Assembly (NCBI GenBank): GCA_030824075.1
Contig: JAVBYJ010000022.1
Coordinates: 1-64,000, forward strand
Source of the DNA: Geothrix sp.
GTDB lineage: Bacteria; Acidobacteriota; Holophagae; Holophagales; Holophagaceae
Reading direction: 5' to 3'
Length of the DNA: 64,000 nucleotides
A program made the position numbers and the translations under genes. Each line of letters starts with the position of its first letter. Positions within the stretch are counted from its first letter, which is position 1. Positions 9,575 to 18,069 of this stretch are shown here, in pieces. Under the pieces are notes generated by a model. It saw only the letters and a list, made by a program, of their open reading frames with translations, was not told where the DNA came from and searched no databases.

Positions 9575-11206
9575 CTAGTTGTGAACGCCAGGCGCCTCGC
9601 GACCCATGCGCTCCACGTATTCCGCGTATGAACCGCCGAACACCACGGGGCCTTCGTGTTCCTCGCCACCCAGCTCCAGCACCCGGTTTGCCAAGCCTCG
9701 AAGGAAGGATCGATCGTGCGACACAAAGAGCATGGTGCCCTCAAAGTCCTTCAGGGCGTCGATGAGCATCTCCTTGGTGGCCAGATCCAGGTGGTTCGTG
9801 GGCTCGTCCAGCACTAGAAAATTCGGCGGATCGAAGAGCATCCGCGCCATCACCAGCCGTGATTTCTCGCCGCCGGACAGCGCCCGGACCCGCTTGTCCA
9901 CATCATCCCCGGAGAACTGGAAGGCGCCGAGCAGATTGCGGATGACACCCAGCCCTTCCATGGGGAAATCCTGCTGCAGCTGCTCAATGACGGTGAGGTC
10001 AGGATTGAGCAGGTCCAGGGCCTGCTGGGAGAAATAGCCGAGTCGAAGGCTGGCCCCCAGGCGTACGGTGCCCGCGTCCGGTTGGATGGCTCCGGACACC
10101 ATCTTCAGCAGCGTGGACTTCCCGGCCCCGTTTTTGCCCATGACACACCAGCGTTCGCCGCGGCGGATATGGAACGAGAACTGGTCGTACAGCCTGCGGG
10201 CGCCATAGGTCTTGCACACGCCGTCCAGCATGGCCACGTCATCGCCAGAGCGACCGGGGACGCGGAAATCCCACTTCACCACACGGCGCTTCCGCGGCGG
10301 CTCGATGCGCTCGATCTTGTCTAGAGCTTTCACCCGGCTCTGCACCTGGGCGGCCTTGGCTGCATGGGCGGAGAACCGCTCGATGAAGCGCTGTTCCTTG
10401 GCCAGCTTGGCCTGCTGACGGGCGTAGGCGGCCTCCTGGTTGGCCTCCCGCTGTTCGCGCTCCTTGACGTAGAAGTCGTAGTTGCCGGAGTAGGTGACCA
10501 TGTCGCCACCGTCGATCTCCAGCACCTTGGTCACCACGCGGTTCATGAAGTCGCGATCATGGCTCGTCATCAGAAGCGTGGCAGGCACGGCTTTCAGAAA
10601 ATTCTCAAGCCAGAGGATGGATTCGATGTCCAGGTGGTTGGTCGGTTCATCCATGAGCAGCACATCGAAATTCCCCAGCAGCACCTTGGCCATGGAGACA
10701 CGCATCTTCCATCCGCCCGATAGCGCGCCGACATCCCCATCGATCTGGTCGTCCTCGAACCCGAGGCCGTGGAGGCAGGCCCGGGCACGAGCTTCCAGCT
10801 CGTAGCCACCGAGATGCTGGTATTCCTCCTGCACATGGCCAAACCGGTCAAGGATCGATTCGAGTTCATCGCCCCGTTCCGGATCCGACAGGGCGTGCTC
10901 CAGGTCCAGAAGCTCATGGTGCAGGTCGCCCAGCCGCCCGCTGCCGGCGATGGCTTCGTCCAGCACCGGCCGGCCGGACATCTCATCCACCTCCTGGCGG
11001 AAATAGCCGAGGGTGAGCTTCTTCGGCAGCGAGACGGTGCCTTCGTCTGGCGCCTCCTCGCCCATGATCATGCGGAAAAGCGTGGACTTCCCCGCCCCGT
11101 TCGGGCCCACGAGGCCCACTTTCTCACCGGGATTGAGCTGGAAATCCGCTTCGATGAACAGGACCTGCCGGCCGTACTGCTTGCTGACATTGGAAAACGA
11201 AATCAT
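9575..11206 (-). CDS. ABC-F family ATP-binding protein
   Basis: 543 residues with two ABC cassettes and no membrane segments. Cassette 1 has GPNGAGKST near 35, LSGG (ALSGGWKMRVSMAKVL) and LLMDEPTNHLD; cassette 2 has GKNGAGKST, ALSGGEKSRLVMARML and LVLDEPTNHLD. Between them is the charged linker typical of ABC-F proteins (EREQREANQEAAYARQQ...). These proteins act at the ribosome rather than in transport: some resolve stalled translation, some protect against antibiotics. Length is typical. Its ATG shares one base with the stop of the upstream channel gene (TGATG at 11204-11208), so translation is probably coupled. Which ABC-F subfamily it belongs to cannot be set from sequence alone; YbiT-like is a fair guess. 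Confidence 0.93.
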   Translation of the reverse strand: MISFSNVSKQYGRQVLFIEADFQLNPGEKVGLVGPNGAGKSTLFRMIMGEEAPDEGTVSLPKKLTLGYFRQEVDEMSGRPVLDEAIAGSGRLGDLHHELLDLEHALSDPERGDELESILDRFGHVQEEYQHLGGYELEARARACLHGLGFEDDQIDGDVGALSGGWKMRVSMAKVLLGNFDVLLMDEPTNHLDIESILWLENFLKAVPATLLMTSHDRDFMNRVVTKVLEIDGGDMVTYSGNYDFYVKEREQREANQEAAYARQQAKLAKEQRFIERFSAHAAKAAQVQSRVKALDKIERIEPPRKRRVVKWDFRVPGRSGDDVAMLDGVCKTYGARRLYDQFSFHIRRGERWCVMGKNGAGKSTLLKMVSGAIQPDAGTVRLGASLRLGYFSQQALDLLNPDLTVIEQLQQDFPMEGLGVIRNLLGAFQFSGDDVDKRVRALSGGEKSRLVMARMLFDPPNFLVLDEPTNHLDLATKEMLIDALKDFEGTMLFVSHDRSFLRGLANRVLELGGEEHEGPVVFGGSYAEYVERMGREAPGVHN

Positions 11207-13077
11207 CAGGCCTCGGCTTTCACGATGGGTGCGACCGCTTCCCCACGGGGGCCATGCATGAGCTCAACCACGGCCTGATTCAGGCGCAGGCGGGTTTCAT
11301 GACGTTCATTGGCGCGGGTGATGTAGCGAGCCCGGATCTCGACCCCGTTCAAGGTCGGCACGATGTTAAGTCCTGGCGCGGTGGAGAATGCCTGCACCCG
11401 GTAGCGGGAGGTGGCGCGGTGCCACTCCTGCTCGGCCTGGCGGCCATTGGCTTCCGTCTGCTGTTCCACCAACTTCTGAACCCCGTCGATGACTGGGTAA
11501 GGATCCTGACCGGGCGGGATCATCACTCGCAGTTCATCCCACATCCACTTGCCGGAGGTGGAGAAGTTGAAGAAGTGCCCCTCGATGGCGAAGTTGTTGA
11601 CGAAGGCGACGCGCCGGCCGGTGGGATGTCCCGCATCACTCCAGCTGCCCGTTTCCATGACCACCGTGCGCAAAAGGCCGATCTCCACCACCTCTCCGCC
11701 GACACCCCGGATCTCGACCCAGTCGCCCACCCGGATGCCGTTGCGGCCCATCAGGATGAACCAGCCGAAGAAGGCCACGATGAAATCCTTCATGGCGACG
11801 GTCAACCCTGCGCCTGCAAGGCCCAGGATGGTGGTCGTCTGGGCGGGTACCCCGAGGGTCATGAAGAGGATGGTGAGGCCGCACAGGACCTGGACGGCCA
11901 GCTTGATGACGGTCCTCAGCGTGCCAGTCCCCTTCTTGTCGCCGGCAGCAGCCCGGTGGAAAAGGTAATCAATGAGCAGACCGGCGAAATAGGCGATCAG
12001 GACCAGGCCCAGGATCCAGAGCAGACGGGAGAGCAGCCCGTGCAGCGCCACGTTGCGATGGCCATCCACCAGGGCCATCCAGCTGCCGTAGACCACCGAC
12101 AGTTCCTGCTGATCCTGGATGCGGCGACCCATGTCGGCCAACCTTCGCTGGACATCTCCATACCGCCGAAGGTAGGAAACCGCATCCTGGGCCTGCTCGC
12201 GGCCGGGACCACCTTTTTCCGAAGCGGACTCCTTCACCAGGTTGGAGGCCCAGTATTTGGCTGCCTCGCGGTCCTCCTGCTCCTGCTTCACCCGGGCTTC
12301 GATCCTCTCGCGGAGCTTGGTTAGAACCTGGACCTTAGCCGCGGCTTCCTGGCGGGCCCGGTCCAGGCGCCTGAACTTGGTCCGCTGGGCGGTCCACTCC
12401 CCGATCCGGGCCACCAGGCTCCCTGGTTGGAACACCATGGCCGACCGCGTCGTGGCCATGGCTTGGGAGGATTCCTTATCGGCCGCCTCGTGGGCCTCCT
12501 TCAAGCGCCGAATCCGGGCCTGGGGGTCTCCGCCAATCCGCGCCAGATCATCCGAGGCGGCCTCCCATTCGTCCTGGTCCAGCGCCAATTGGGCCTTGGC
12601 GATGTCCAACTGATCCTCGAGGGCATCCTTTTGGGACTCCGGAGCCGAAGCGAGCTGTTTCGTCAGTCGGGCGAGGGTCTGCTGGGCGGCTTCGACAGCG
12701 GCTTGGGTTCTGGCCTTGATCTCGGCAAGCTCTTTGAATTCAGCGGTCTGCGGTGCCTGGGCACTCGCGGCCCGCCGCAGGGCGTCCGTGAAGGCCAGGT
12801 CCACCTCGTGATTGGCCAGCCGTTCGGCCTGACGGGCGAACTGCTGTTCCTCGAGGGTCACAGCCAGGGGCACAAGGCTCCTGGCCGTCAGCAAGGGGGT
12901 TTGATCCACCAGGCGCTCGCGGATCGGTCCCGTTCGCCGCATGCCCCGCTTGGCATCAGGAGCGCCTCCCTGGGTCTGGGCGGTGGGGACCGGCTCACGG
13001 GTCCACATCCATCCCGCGGTGGTCGCGGCCGCCAAAAGCAGCAGGACAGCTGTGGGGATCCAGGGGCGGACATTCAT
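11206..13077 (-). CDS. Large MscS-family mechanosensitive channel with N-terminal coiled coil
   Basis: 623 residues. A hydrophobic N-terminus (~8-26) leads into ~260 residues of charged heptad-rich helix (for example LEEQQFARQAERLANHEV), then membrane helices from ~335, and the MscS core with the Gly/Ala-rich pore helix (GLAGAGLTVAMKDFIVAFFGW near 430) followed by the beta domain (RNGIRVGDWVEIRGVGGEVVEIG). This is the plan of the larger MscK/YbdG-type channels, which open under membrane tension to release solutes. The C-terminal domain (~500-620) resembles the MscS cage. It is the first gene of a two-gene unit with the ABC-F ATPase. The start codon was chosen for the membrane-targeting N-terminus; a CTGGA site lies just before it. 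Confidence 0.9.
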   Translation of the reverse strand: MNVRPWIPTAVLLLLAAATTAGWMWTREPVPTAQTQGGAPDAKRGMRRTGPIRERLVDQTPLLTARSLVPLAVTLEEQQFARQAERLANHEVDLAFTDALRRAASAQAPQTAEFKELAEIKARTQAAVEAAQQTLARLTKQLASAPESQKDALEDQLDIAKAQLALDQDEWEAASDDLARIGGDPQARIRRLKEAHEAADKESSQAMATTRSAMVFQPGSLVARIGEWTAQRTKFRRLDRARQEAAAKVQVLTKLRERIEARVKQEQEDREAAKYWASNLVKESASEKGGPGREQAQDAVSYLRRYGDVQRRLADMGRRIQDQQELSVVYGSWMALVDGHRNVALHGLLSRLLWILGLVLIAYFAGLLIDYLFHRAAAGDKKGTGTLRTVIKLAVQVLCGLTILFMTLGVPAQTTTILGLAGAGLTVAMKDFIVAFFGWFILMGRNGIRVGDWVEIRGVGGEVVEIGLLRTVVMETGSWSDAGHPTGRRVAFVNNFAIEGHFFNFSTSGKWMWDELRVMIPPGQDPYPVIDGVQKLVEQQTEANGRQAEQEWHRATSRYRVQAFSTAPGLNIVPTLNGVEIRARYITRANERHETRLRLNQAVVELMHGPRGEAVAPIVKAEA

Positions 13078-13109
13078 CTGTCCAGAGAATCATGAAAGGC
13101 GTCGGAACG

Positions 13110-13140
13110 CAAAAACCCCGGAAACGGGCTCCGGGGTTTT
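13110..13140 (-). terminator. Rho-independent terminator after the Cys-rich protein gene
   Basis: An 11-bp stem (AAAACCCCGGA / TCCGGGGTTTT, 13112-13140) ends in a T5 run on the minus strand. It separates the small Cys-rich gene from the channel gene, which therefore must have its own promoter in the ~35 bp up to 13077 or inside the terminator region. Confidence 0.85.
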
Positions 13141-13163
13141 GTTCGGTCGGGTCGACGGGAAGC

Positions 13164-13349
13164 TCAGCCCTTCTTGGGGGTTTCCTTCTTCTTGCCGCAG
13201 TCGGGGCAGTCCTTGCAGGAGGCGACCTTGTTCTTTTCGCAGCAGGCCATGCCGCAGGCGGGCTTCTTTGTTTCAGCCTTCTTTTCCTCGGCGGCGAAGG
13301 CCACCAGAGCAAAGGAACTGACCAGGGCAAGCGCTAGAAACTTCTTCAT
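13164..13349 (-). CDS. Small secreted Cys-rich protein
   Basis: 61 residues from the ATG at 13349, with a GGAGG site 7 bases upstream. Residues 1-20 form a signal peptide (MKKFLALALVSSFALVAFAA). The mature part is about 40 residues, Lys-rich, with seven cysteines in CGMACCEKNK and SCKDCPDCGKK. Such density suggests metal binding or a disulfide-knotted periplasmic protein. I do not recognise the family. It is monocistronic, with its own terminator downstream and a divergent-free 50-bp gap upstream to the proline dehydrogenase gene end. Too short for a firm functional call. Confidence 0.75.
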   Translation of the reverse strand: MKKFLALALVSSFALVAFAAEEKKAETKKPACGMACCEKNKVASCKDCPDCGKKKETPKKG

Positions 13350-13432
13350 GGAACCCTCCAGGACGATGGGACACGGTCCCACGAGAGCACCATACCCTCG
13401 GTGAATGGCTTTCCCAACACCTAAATTCCCGA

Positions 13433-14329
13433 TCAGCTTCCGAACATGTTTTTCATCACCATGAAGGCCATGGCCGGATTGGCGGCAAGGCGGCGCTTGA
13501 GATAGTGCACCGCGTACTTCCAGTCCTCCGCGAAGGGAACGTAGAGCCGCACAATCTGGCCGCGCTTGACGATCTCCTGCTGGATCTCCGTGCGCGGAAC
13601 GCCCAGGAGCATTTGAAACTCATAGGCCGTCTTCGGTACCCCGTGCTTGTCCAGATGCTCGATGCAGCGGCGAAGCAGAGGTTCGTCATGGGTGGCGATT
13701 TCCGGATAGTGCCCATGGTCCAGCAAGAGCTGGACCTGCTCGAAGAGCCTGTTCTTCATGTCCGATTTTTCCTGCAGGGCCACGTCGGCGGGCTCCCGGT
13801 AGATGCCGATGCAGATTCGGACCTTGCAGGGCTTGGCGTGCAGGGCCTTGATGTCCTCTGTGGTGCGGAAGAGCCGACTCTGCAGCACGATTCCGAAATT
13901 GTCGAACTCGTTACGGATCGCCTTGAACATCCGCAGGGTGACATCCGTGAAATGGCGGTCCTCCATATCGAGCGTGATGTGGAGGCGGTGAGGCGCCGCA
14001 GCAGCGACGATGCGACGCAGGTTGTCCTGACAGTAGGCTTCACTTTCATTGATGCCGAGTGAAGTGGGCTTGAGGCTGATGCTGGCGTAGGGGCGATCCT
14101 TGAGCGCGTCAATCATGCGGAGGTACACCTGGACCGTGGCTTCCACATCCTCTCGGCGGAAGACCTCCTCTGCCAGAAGATCCACTGTGGAGCAGAGACC
14201 CTGCTTGGCATGAAGGTCGTCGGCCTTGGCCACACCGCTCGCAATGCCCTTGCCCGCAATGTAGGGAGCGGCGAAGGTCCGGACCAGCGGGCCCGGCATG
14301 AGATCGATGATGGCGCGTTTCAAGTCCAC
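13433..14329 (-). CDS. Proline dehydrogenase (FAD-dependent)
   Basis: 298 residues, starting at a GTG with a GGGAGGATC ribosome site. It carries the beta/alpha-barrel motifs of the monofunctional proline dehydrogenase family: ISLKPTSLG near 85, the acidic DMEDR near 122, QSRLFRTTEDI near 150, and the late YVPFAEDWKYAVHYLKRRLAANP stretch (read in two parts) with the paired Arg residues that bind the proline carboxylate. It oxidises proline to pyrroline-5-carboxylate and passes electrons to FAD and then quinone. The P5C dehydrogenase partner is not adjacent; the ALDH-fold protein at 16.5 kb lacks its catalytic Cys and cannot simply be assigned to that step. Confidence 0.92.
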   Translation of the reverse strand: MDLKRAIIDLMPGPLVRTFAAPYIAGKGIASGVAKADDLHAKQGLCSTVDLLAEEVFRREDVEATVQVYLRMIDALKDRPYASISLKPTSLGINESEAYCQDNLRRIVAAAAPHRLHITLDMEDRHFTDVTLRMFKAIRNEFDNFGIVLQSRLFRTTEDIKALHAKPCKVRICIGIYREPADVALQEKSDMKNRLFEQVQLLLDHGHYPEIATHDEPLLRRCIEHLDKHGVPKTAYEFQMLLGVPRTEIQQEIVKRGQIVRLYVPFAEDWKYAVHYLKRRLAANPAMAFMVMKNMFGS

Positions 14330-14455
14330 GGTGATCCTCCCGTCATTCCTGTGTTTCCCGACCCATCCGTAGGGATTGGCGGGCCCTTTAAATATAGCTG
14401 CCCCAGCCCTCCCGGGGACGACGCACCCGCCGAGATGTGACGGGAGGCTCTATCG

Positions 14456-14488
14456 CAAAAAAGCCCACAGATCTGAGATCTGTGGGCT
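14456..14488 (-). terminator. Terminator of tRNA-Lys
   Basis: AGCCCACAGATCT is followed by an almost perfect complement (AGATCTGTGGGCT) and, on the minus strand, by a run of six T. It lies seven bases after the CCA end of the tRNA. Confidence 0.88.
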
Positions 14489-14495
14489 CCCTGTC

Positions 14496-14572
14496 TGGTG
14501 GTCCCTCCCGGACTCGAACCGGGGACCCTCTGATTAAGAGTCAGATGCTCTAACCAGCTGAGCTAAGGGACC
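14496..14572 (-). tRNA. tRNA-Lys (anticodon CTT)
   Basis: 77 bases including an encoded CCA. On the minus strand the acceptor arm pairs GGTCCCT with AGGGACC, discriminator A, then CCA. The anticodon arm is TCTGA-CTCTTAA-TCAGA, giving CTT at positions 34-36, and the T arm contains GGTTCGAGTCC. This reads AAG codons, which are the favoured lysine codons here. A candidate promoter lies just upstream and a strong terminator just downstream, so it is a single-gene transcript. Confidence 0.97.
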
Positions 14573-14583
14573 AAGAGAAGGAG

Positions 14584-14611
14584 AGTCTACCAGGGACCAC
14601 AAGGAACGCAA
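14584..14611 (-). promoter_or_regulatory. Candidate promoter of tRNA-Lys
   Basis: On the minus strand TTGCGT (14606-14611) and TAGACT (14584-14589) are separated by 16 bases, and the second lies 11 bases before the tRNA 5' end, the right distance for a sigma-70-type promoter. Matches are 3/6 and 4/6. Confidence 0.45.
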
Positions 14612-14632
14612 GAGTCCCTTCCCTACCCAGTC

Positions 14633-15625
14633 TTAGAGTGTTGGCATCTTCATGGCTTCGCGCACATCGGCCATGGTCTCCGCCGCCACGGACCGGGCCC
14701 GGGCGCTGCCCTCCCGCAGGACTTCCTGGATGTCCCCAGGCCGGGCGAGGTTGTCCTCGATCTTCTCCCGCACGGGTCCAATGCGGCAGATCATGGCCTC
14801 GGCCACCCGCTTCTTGCAGTCGAAGCATCCGATACCGGCCCGGCGGCACTCAGTGTTCACCAGTTCCAGCGTCGCATCGTCGCTGAAGAGCTTGTGGAAA
14901 TCGTAGACCGGACAGATATCAGGGTTCCCAGCATCGGTCTTGCGCACGCGGGCAGGATCGGAGGCCATCTGCCGGGTGCATTTCTCCAGGATGTCGGCGC
15001 TGCTGTCTCGCAGATAGATGCAATTCCCGTAGCTTTTCGACATCTTCCGGCCATCGAGCCCCGGCACCTTGGGTGTCTTGGTGAGCACCGCCTCCGGCTC
15101 GGGGAACACCTCGCGCTGGTAGAGGAAGTTGAAGCGACGGACCACCTCGCGGGCCAGCTCCAGATGGAACAGCTGATCCTCGCCCACGGGCACTTTGTGG
15201 GCCTTGTAGATGATGATGTCGGCCGTCTGAAGCAATGGGTAGCCGAGGAACCCGTAACTGCCGAGGTCCGCCACGGCATTCTGCAGTTTCTCCTTGTAGG
15301 TGGGCACCCGCTCCAGCCAGGACAGCGGTGTCACCATGGACAGCAGCAGATGCAGTTCAGCGTGCTCCTTCACCAGGCTTTGCACGAAAATCGTGACCTG
15401 GTCCGGATCCAGACCCGCGGCGAGATAGGTCGCGGTGAGTTCCAGGGTGGCGGGCCAAATCTCTTCGACGGATTCGTACTTCGACGTCAGCGCGTGCCAA
15501 TCCGCGATCATGTAGAAGGCTTCACCCTGGCCCTGCAGGCGGGTGAAGTTGTCCAGGGCGCCCACCAGGTGGCCGATGTGCTGGGATCCCGAAGGCTGGA
15601 TGCCGGAAAGGACGCGGGGCTGCAT
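14633..15625 (-). CDS. trpS: Tryptophanyl-tRNA synthetase
   Basis: 330 residues, normal for bacterial TrpS. The class I signatures are clear: the HIGH-type SGIQPSGSQHIGHLVGAL at ~8-25 and KMSKS in GLDGRKMSKSYGN near 195. Other family marks are ADWHALTS near 42, GYPLLQTADIIIYKA near 130 and VGEDQLFHLELARE near 150. It charges tRNA-Trp in the cytoplasm. The gene starts 3 bp after the stop of the M50 protease gene on the same strand, so the two are probably co-transcribed, and is followed by tRNA-Lys. Confidence 0.97.
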   Translation of the reverse strand: MQPRVLSGIQPSGSQHIGHLVGALDNFTRLQGQGEAFYMIADWHALTSKYESVEEIWPATLELTATYLAAGLDPDQVTIFVQSLVKEHAELHLLLSMVTPLSWLERVPTYKEKLQNAVADLGSYGFLGYPLLQTADIIIYKAHKVPVGEDQLFHLELAREVVRRFNFLYQREVFPEPEAVLTKTPKVPGLDGRKMSKSYGNCIYLRDSSADILEKCTRQMASDPARVRKTDAGNPDICPVYDFHKLFSDDATLELVNTECRRAGIGCFDCKKRVAEAMICRIGPVREKIEDNLARPGDIQEVLREGSARARSVAAETMADVREAMKMPTL

Positions 15626-15628
15626 GGA

Positions 15629-16378
15629 TCAGGCTCCGAGAAAGAGGCGGGCGATGGATTCGATGCCCGAAAGGATGACGCCGAAGACCGGGCCTAGGAC
15701 ATAGCCGAGCAGGCCGGTAAGGGCCACCACGATCAGCGCCCCACCCATCCACGGCTGGATGCGGTCGAACTTCGGAAGCCATCGCCACGGCAGCATGCCC
15801 CGCAGGATCCCAGCGCCATCCAACGGTCCCATGGGTAGAAGGTTGAACAGCGCGAGCCCGATGTTAATGAGCACCAAGCGGCCGGTAAGGGCGAGGGCGA
15901 GGGTCATCGGTGTGCCCAGTTCCAGGGCCTGGAGGTTTTCGACCTTCCGGGCGAACAGCGCATGTTCGAACAGGCGGATTTCCAGTGCCGGTGGCGGGGC
16001 GACAATCTTGACCAGGATGATCAGGAGGGTCAGGAAAACCATCGCCAGCGCAAGGTTCGACGCCGGACCCGCCGCGGACACGATGGCAAGCCCGCCCCGC
16101 TGGGTGAAGCGGCGCGTCAGGTTGCGCGGGTCCACGGGCACCGGCTTGGCCCAGCCGATGAAGGGGAAACCAGTGGCCATGCCCAGCAAGGGGAAGACGA
16201 AGGTACCGAGCGGATCCATGTGGGCCAGCGGGTTGAGGGTCATGCGCCCCAATCGCGCCGCCGTGTCGTCTTCCAGATAGTAGGCCATCGAGGCATGGCT
16301 GGCTTCGTGCACGCTGAGGCTGAAAAGCAGGGCCACATAGCTGACGAGGATGGTGGGGATGGAAATGTTGTCGAACAC
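15629..16378 (-). CDS. Site-2-protease-like (M50) membrane metalloprotease
   Basis: 249 residues with about five or six membrane helices. The zinc motif HEASH (His24, Glu25, His28) lies in the first helix and the third ligand motif LLPMGPLDGAGIL lies near 185, the pair that defines the compact group 3 M50 proteases without PDZ domain (YwhC/Rv1097-like). These cut transmembrane substrates inside the membrane; the substrate is unknown. The sequence NLTRRFTQRGGLAIVSAAGPASNLALA near 90-110 (given in parts) is also characteristic. It leads a two-gene unit with trpS; the divergent ALDH-fold gene starts 114 bp upstream. Confidence 0.9.
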   Translation of the reverse strand: MFDNISIPTILVSYVALLFSLSVHEASHASMAYYLEDDTAARLGRMTLNPLAHMDPLGTFVFPLLGMATGFPFIGWAKPVPVDPRNLTRRFTQRGGLAIVSAAGPASNLALAMVFLTLLIILVKIVAPPPALEIRLFEHALFARKVENLQALELGTPMTLALALTGRLVLINIGLALFNLLPMGPLDGAGILRGMLPWRWLPKFDRIQPWMGGALIVVALTGLLGYVLGPVFGVILSGIESIARLFLGA

Positions 16379-16492
16379 CCGGACTCCGGCAATTCTCCAG
16401 TGTACAGGCTGAGGTGCCGAACCTGGAGGTATGGCATGCAGAGGCCGTGCTTGCCTTGGTTATGCTTACCTTTCCCCGCTTCGGAGCCCGGC

Positions 16493-18067
16493 ATGTATCT
16501 CAAAGCCAACTCGCCCCATGCCGCTGCCGCGGGGAACAGCGTCATCGGATTCAATGTCATCAACGGCAAGGAGGTCGAGGGCGATTTATCCCTGATCCAG
16601 TCGAAATCCGCTGTAGATAGCCGTGATCTGGTGGGAATGTTCCCGGACAGCGGCGAAAAGGATGTCGCCCGGGCCGCCAAGGCCGCCGCCGACGCGTTCA
16701 AGGCCTGGTCCGACCTGCCCGCCTCGGTGCGCGGGGCCGTGGTCCAGCGCACGGCGGGGATCCTGGCCACCCACAAGGAAAAACTCGCCCGCATCATCAC
16801 CCGGGAGGTCGGCATGACGCCTCCGGAGGCCCTGTGCGAGGTCCAGGAAACCATCGATGCCTGTGGGTTCTTCACCGCCGAGGCCCAGCACCTCCATGGC
16901 CGAACGCTCCCCTCCGGGGCGGCGACCCACCGCCGCCCGGTGGGAGTCTGCGGCATCCTCGCGACCGGCAGTTCCCCCCTGGCCGCACCAGGACGGAAGA
17001 TCCTCCCGGCGATCCTCTGCGGCAACACGGTGGTCTGGAAGCCCAGCGACAACGCCCCGACCGCCGCCTACCTCCTCCTCCGGGCCCTGATGGAGGCTGG
17101 TCTTCCACCTGGGGTGGTGAACACCGTCAACGGCCGGGGGCGAGCGGGCTGCGGGAAGCATTTTCTCGCGGGGATCGACAAGGGGCACTTCCAGTCATTC
17201 AGTTTCGTGGGCTCCACGGCCCTGGGCAGGGTTGTCGGCGAAATGTGCGGCCGCAACCTGATCCTGCCCAGCATGGACTTGGTCGGGAAGGGCGCCATGG
17301 TGGTCATGCCCGATGCGGACCTCGACCGCGCGGTGGGGGATGCCCTTCGGACCGCGTTTGGTCACGCGGGACAGCGCCCCATCGGCCTCGTCAACCTCTT
17401 CCTCCACGAAGCCTGCGCGGTCGGCTTCAAGCGACAGTTCCTGGACCAATTGGCCACCCTCGAGGTGGGCAACCCCATGACAGATCCCGATGTGGCCTAC
17501 GGACCCATGATCAATGCCCGCTCTGCGACGGCGTTCCGCGAGCACTGGGAGCTGGGCCGGGCCGAAGGCGCCACCCTGCTTGCCGGGGGCGAACAGTGGA
17601 CGGAAGCCAACCGCACCAGCCACGTGAAGGGCCATATCGCCCACGGCATCTACATGCAGCCTTGCGTGTGGGACGGTGTGACGCCTGATATGGGACTGTT
17701 CCGGAATCAGGTGATCGGCCCCACGGTGAGCCTCTCCACCTTCAGGACCTTCGACGAGGCCATGACCTGGATCAACCTGACACCCTGTGGACCGGCCATC
17801 AGCCTCTACACCCAGGATCGCGCCTCGATCGAACGTTTCAAGCGGGAGGGCCGGGCGGACATTGCCAACATCAACACCACCGCCGAGGATCCCGAGGCCC
17901 GCCTGCCCTTCTCCGGGCACGGTACCCGCCCAGGCGGACAGCTGGCGCTCGATGGATTCACCCGATGGCAGGCTGTGAGTGATGACGCCGTGGATGCCCC
18001 GCGGTCCGAGGGAGTCGAGAACCTCACCACCCACAGCTTCATCCAGACCGATTGGGCCAGCCTCTAG
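16493..18067 (+). CDS. Aldehyde dehydrogenase-fold protein lacking the catalytic cysteine
   Basis: 524 residues from the ATG at 16493; the frame is open further upstream but that stretch overlaps the opposite M50 gene and has no family match. The ALDH fold is clear: NTVVWKPSDNAPTAAYLL near 180, FVGSTALGRVVGE near 240, and the late PFSGHG segment near 470. Yet the two catalytic residues are changed. The general-base motif (usually LELGGK) reads MDLVGK with Asp262, and the nucleophile motif (usually GQ.C) reads HAGQRPIG with Pro296 in place of Cys. The protein therefore cannot use standard ALDH chemistry. It may be a regulatory or binding paralogue related to 2,5-dioxovalerate-type dehydrogenases. 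It is followed by, and nearly touches, a histidine kinase gene. Confidence 0.85.
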   Translation: MYLKANSPHAAAAGNSVIGFNVINGKEVEGDLSLIQSKSAVDSRDLVGMFPDSGEKDVARAAKAAADAFKAWSDLPASVRGAVVQRTAGILATHKEKLARIITREVGMTPPEALCEVQETIDACGFFTAEAQHLHGRTLPSGAATHRRPVGVCGILATGSSPLAAPGRKILPAILCGNTVVWKPSDNAPTAAYLLLRALMEAGLPPGVVNTVNGRGRAGCGKHFLAGIDKGHFQSFSFVGSTALGRVVGEMCGRNLILPSMDLVGKGAMVVMPDADLDRAVGDALRTAFGHAGQRPIGLVNLFLHEACAVGFKRQFLDQLATLEVGNPMTDPDVAYGPMINARSATAFREHWELGRAEGATLLAGGEQWTEANRTSHVKGHIAHGIYMQPCVWDGVTPDMGLFRNQVIGPTVSLSTFRTFDEAMTWINLTPCGPAISLYTQDRASIERFKREGRADIANINTTAEDPEARLPFSGHGTRPGGQLALDGFTRWQAVSDDAVDAPRSEGVENLTTHSFIQTDWASL

Positions 18068-18069
18068 GT

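Noticed and set aside
15962-16492. 177-codon N-terminal extension of the ALDH-fold frame
   Set aside because: Antisense to the M50 protease gene; the family match begins after the ATG at 16493.
16493-18067. Assigning the ALDH-fold protein as P5C dehydrogenase partner of the proline dehydrogenase
   Set aside because: The catalytic Cys and Glu are both replaced and the genes are not in one operon.
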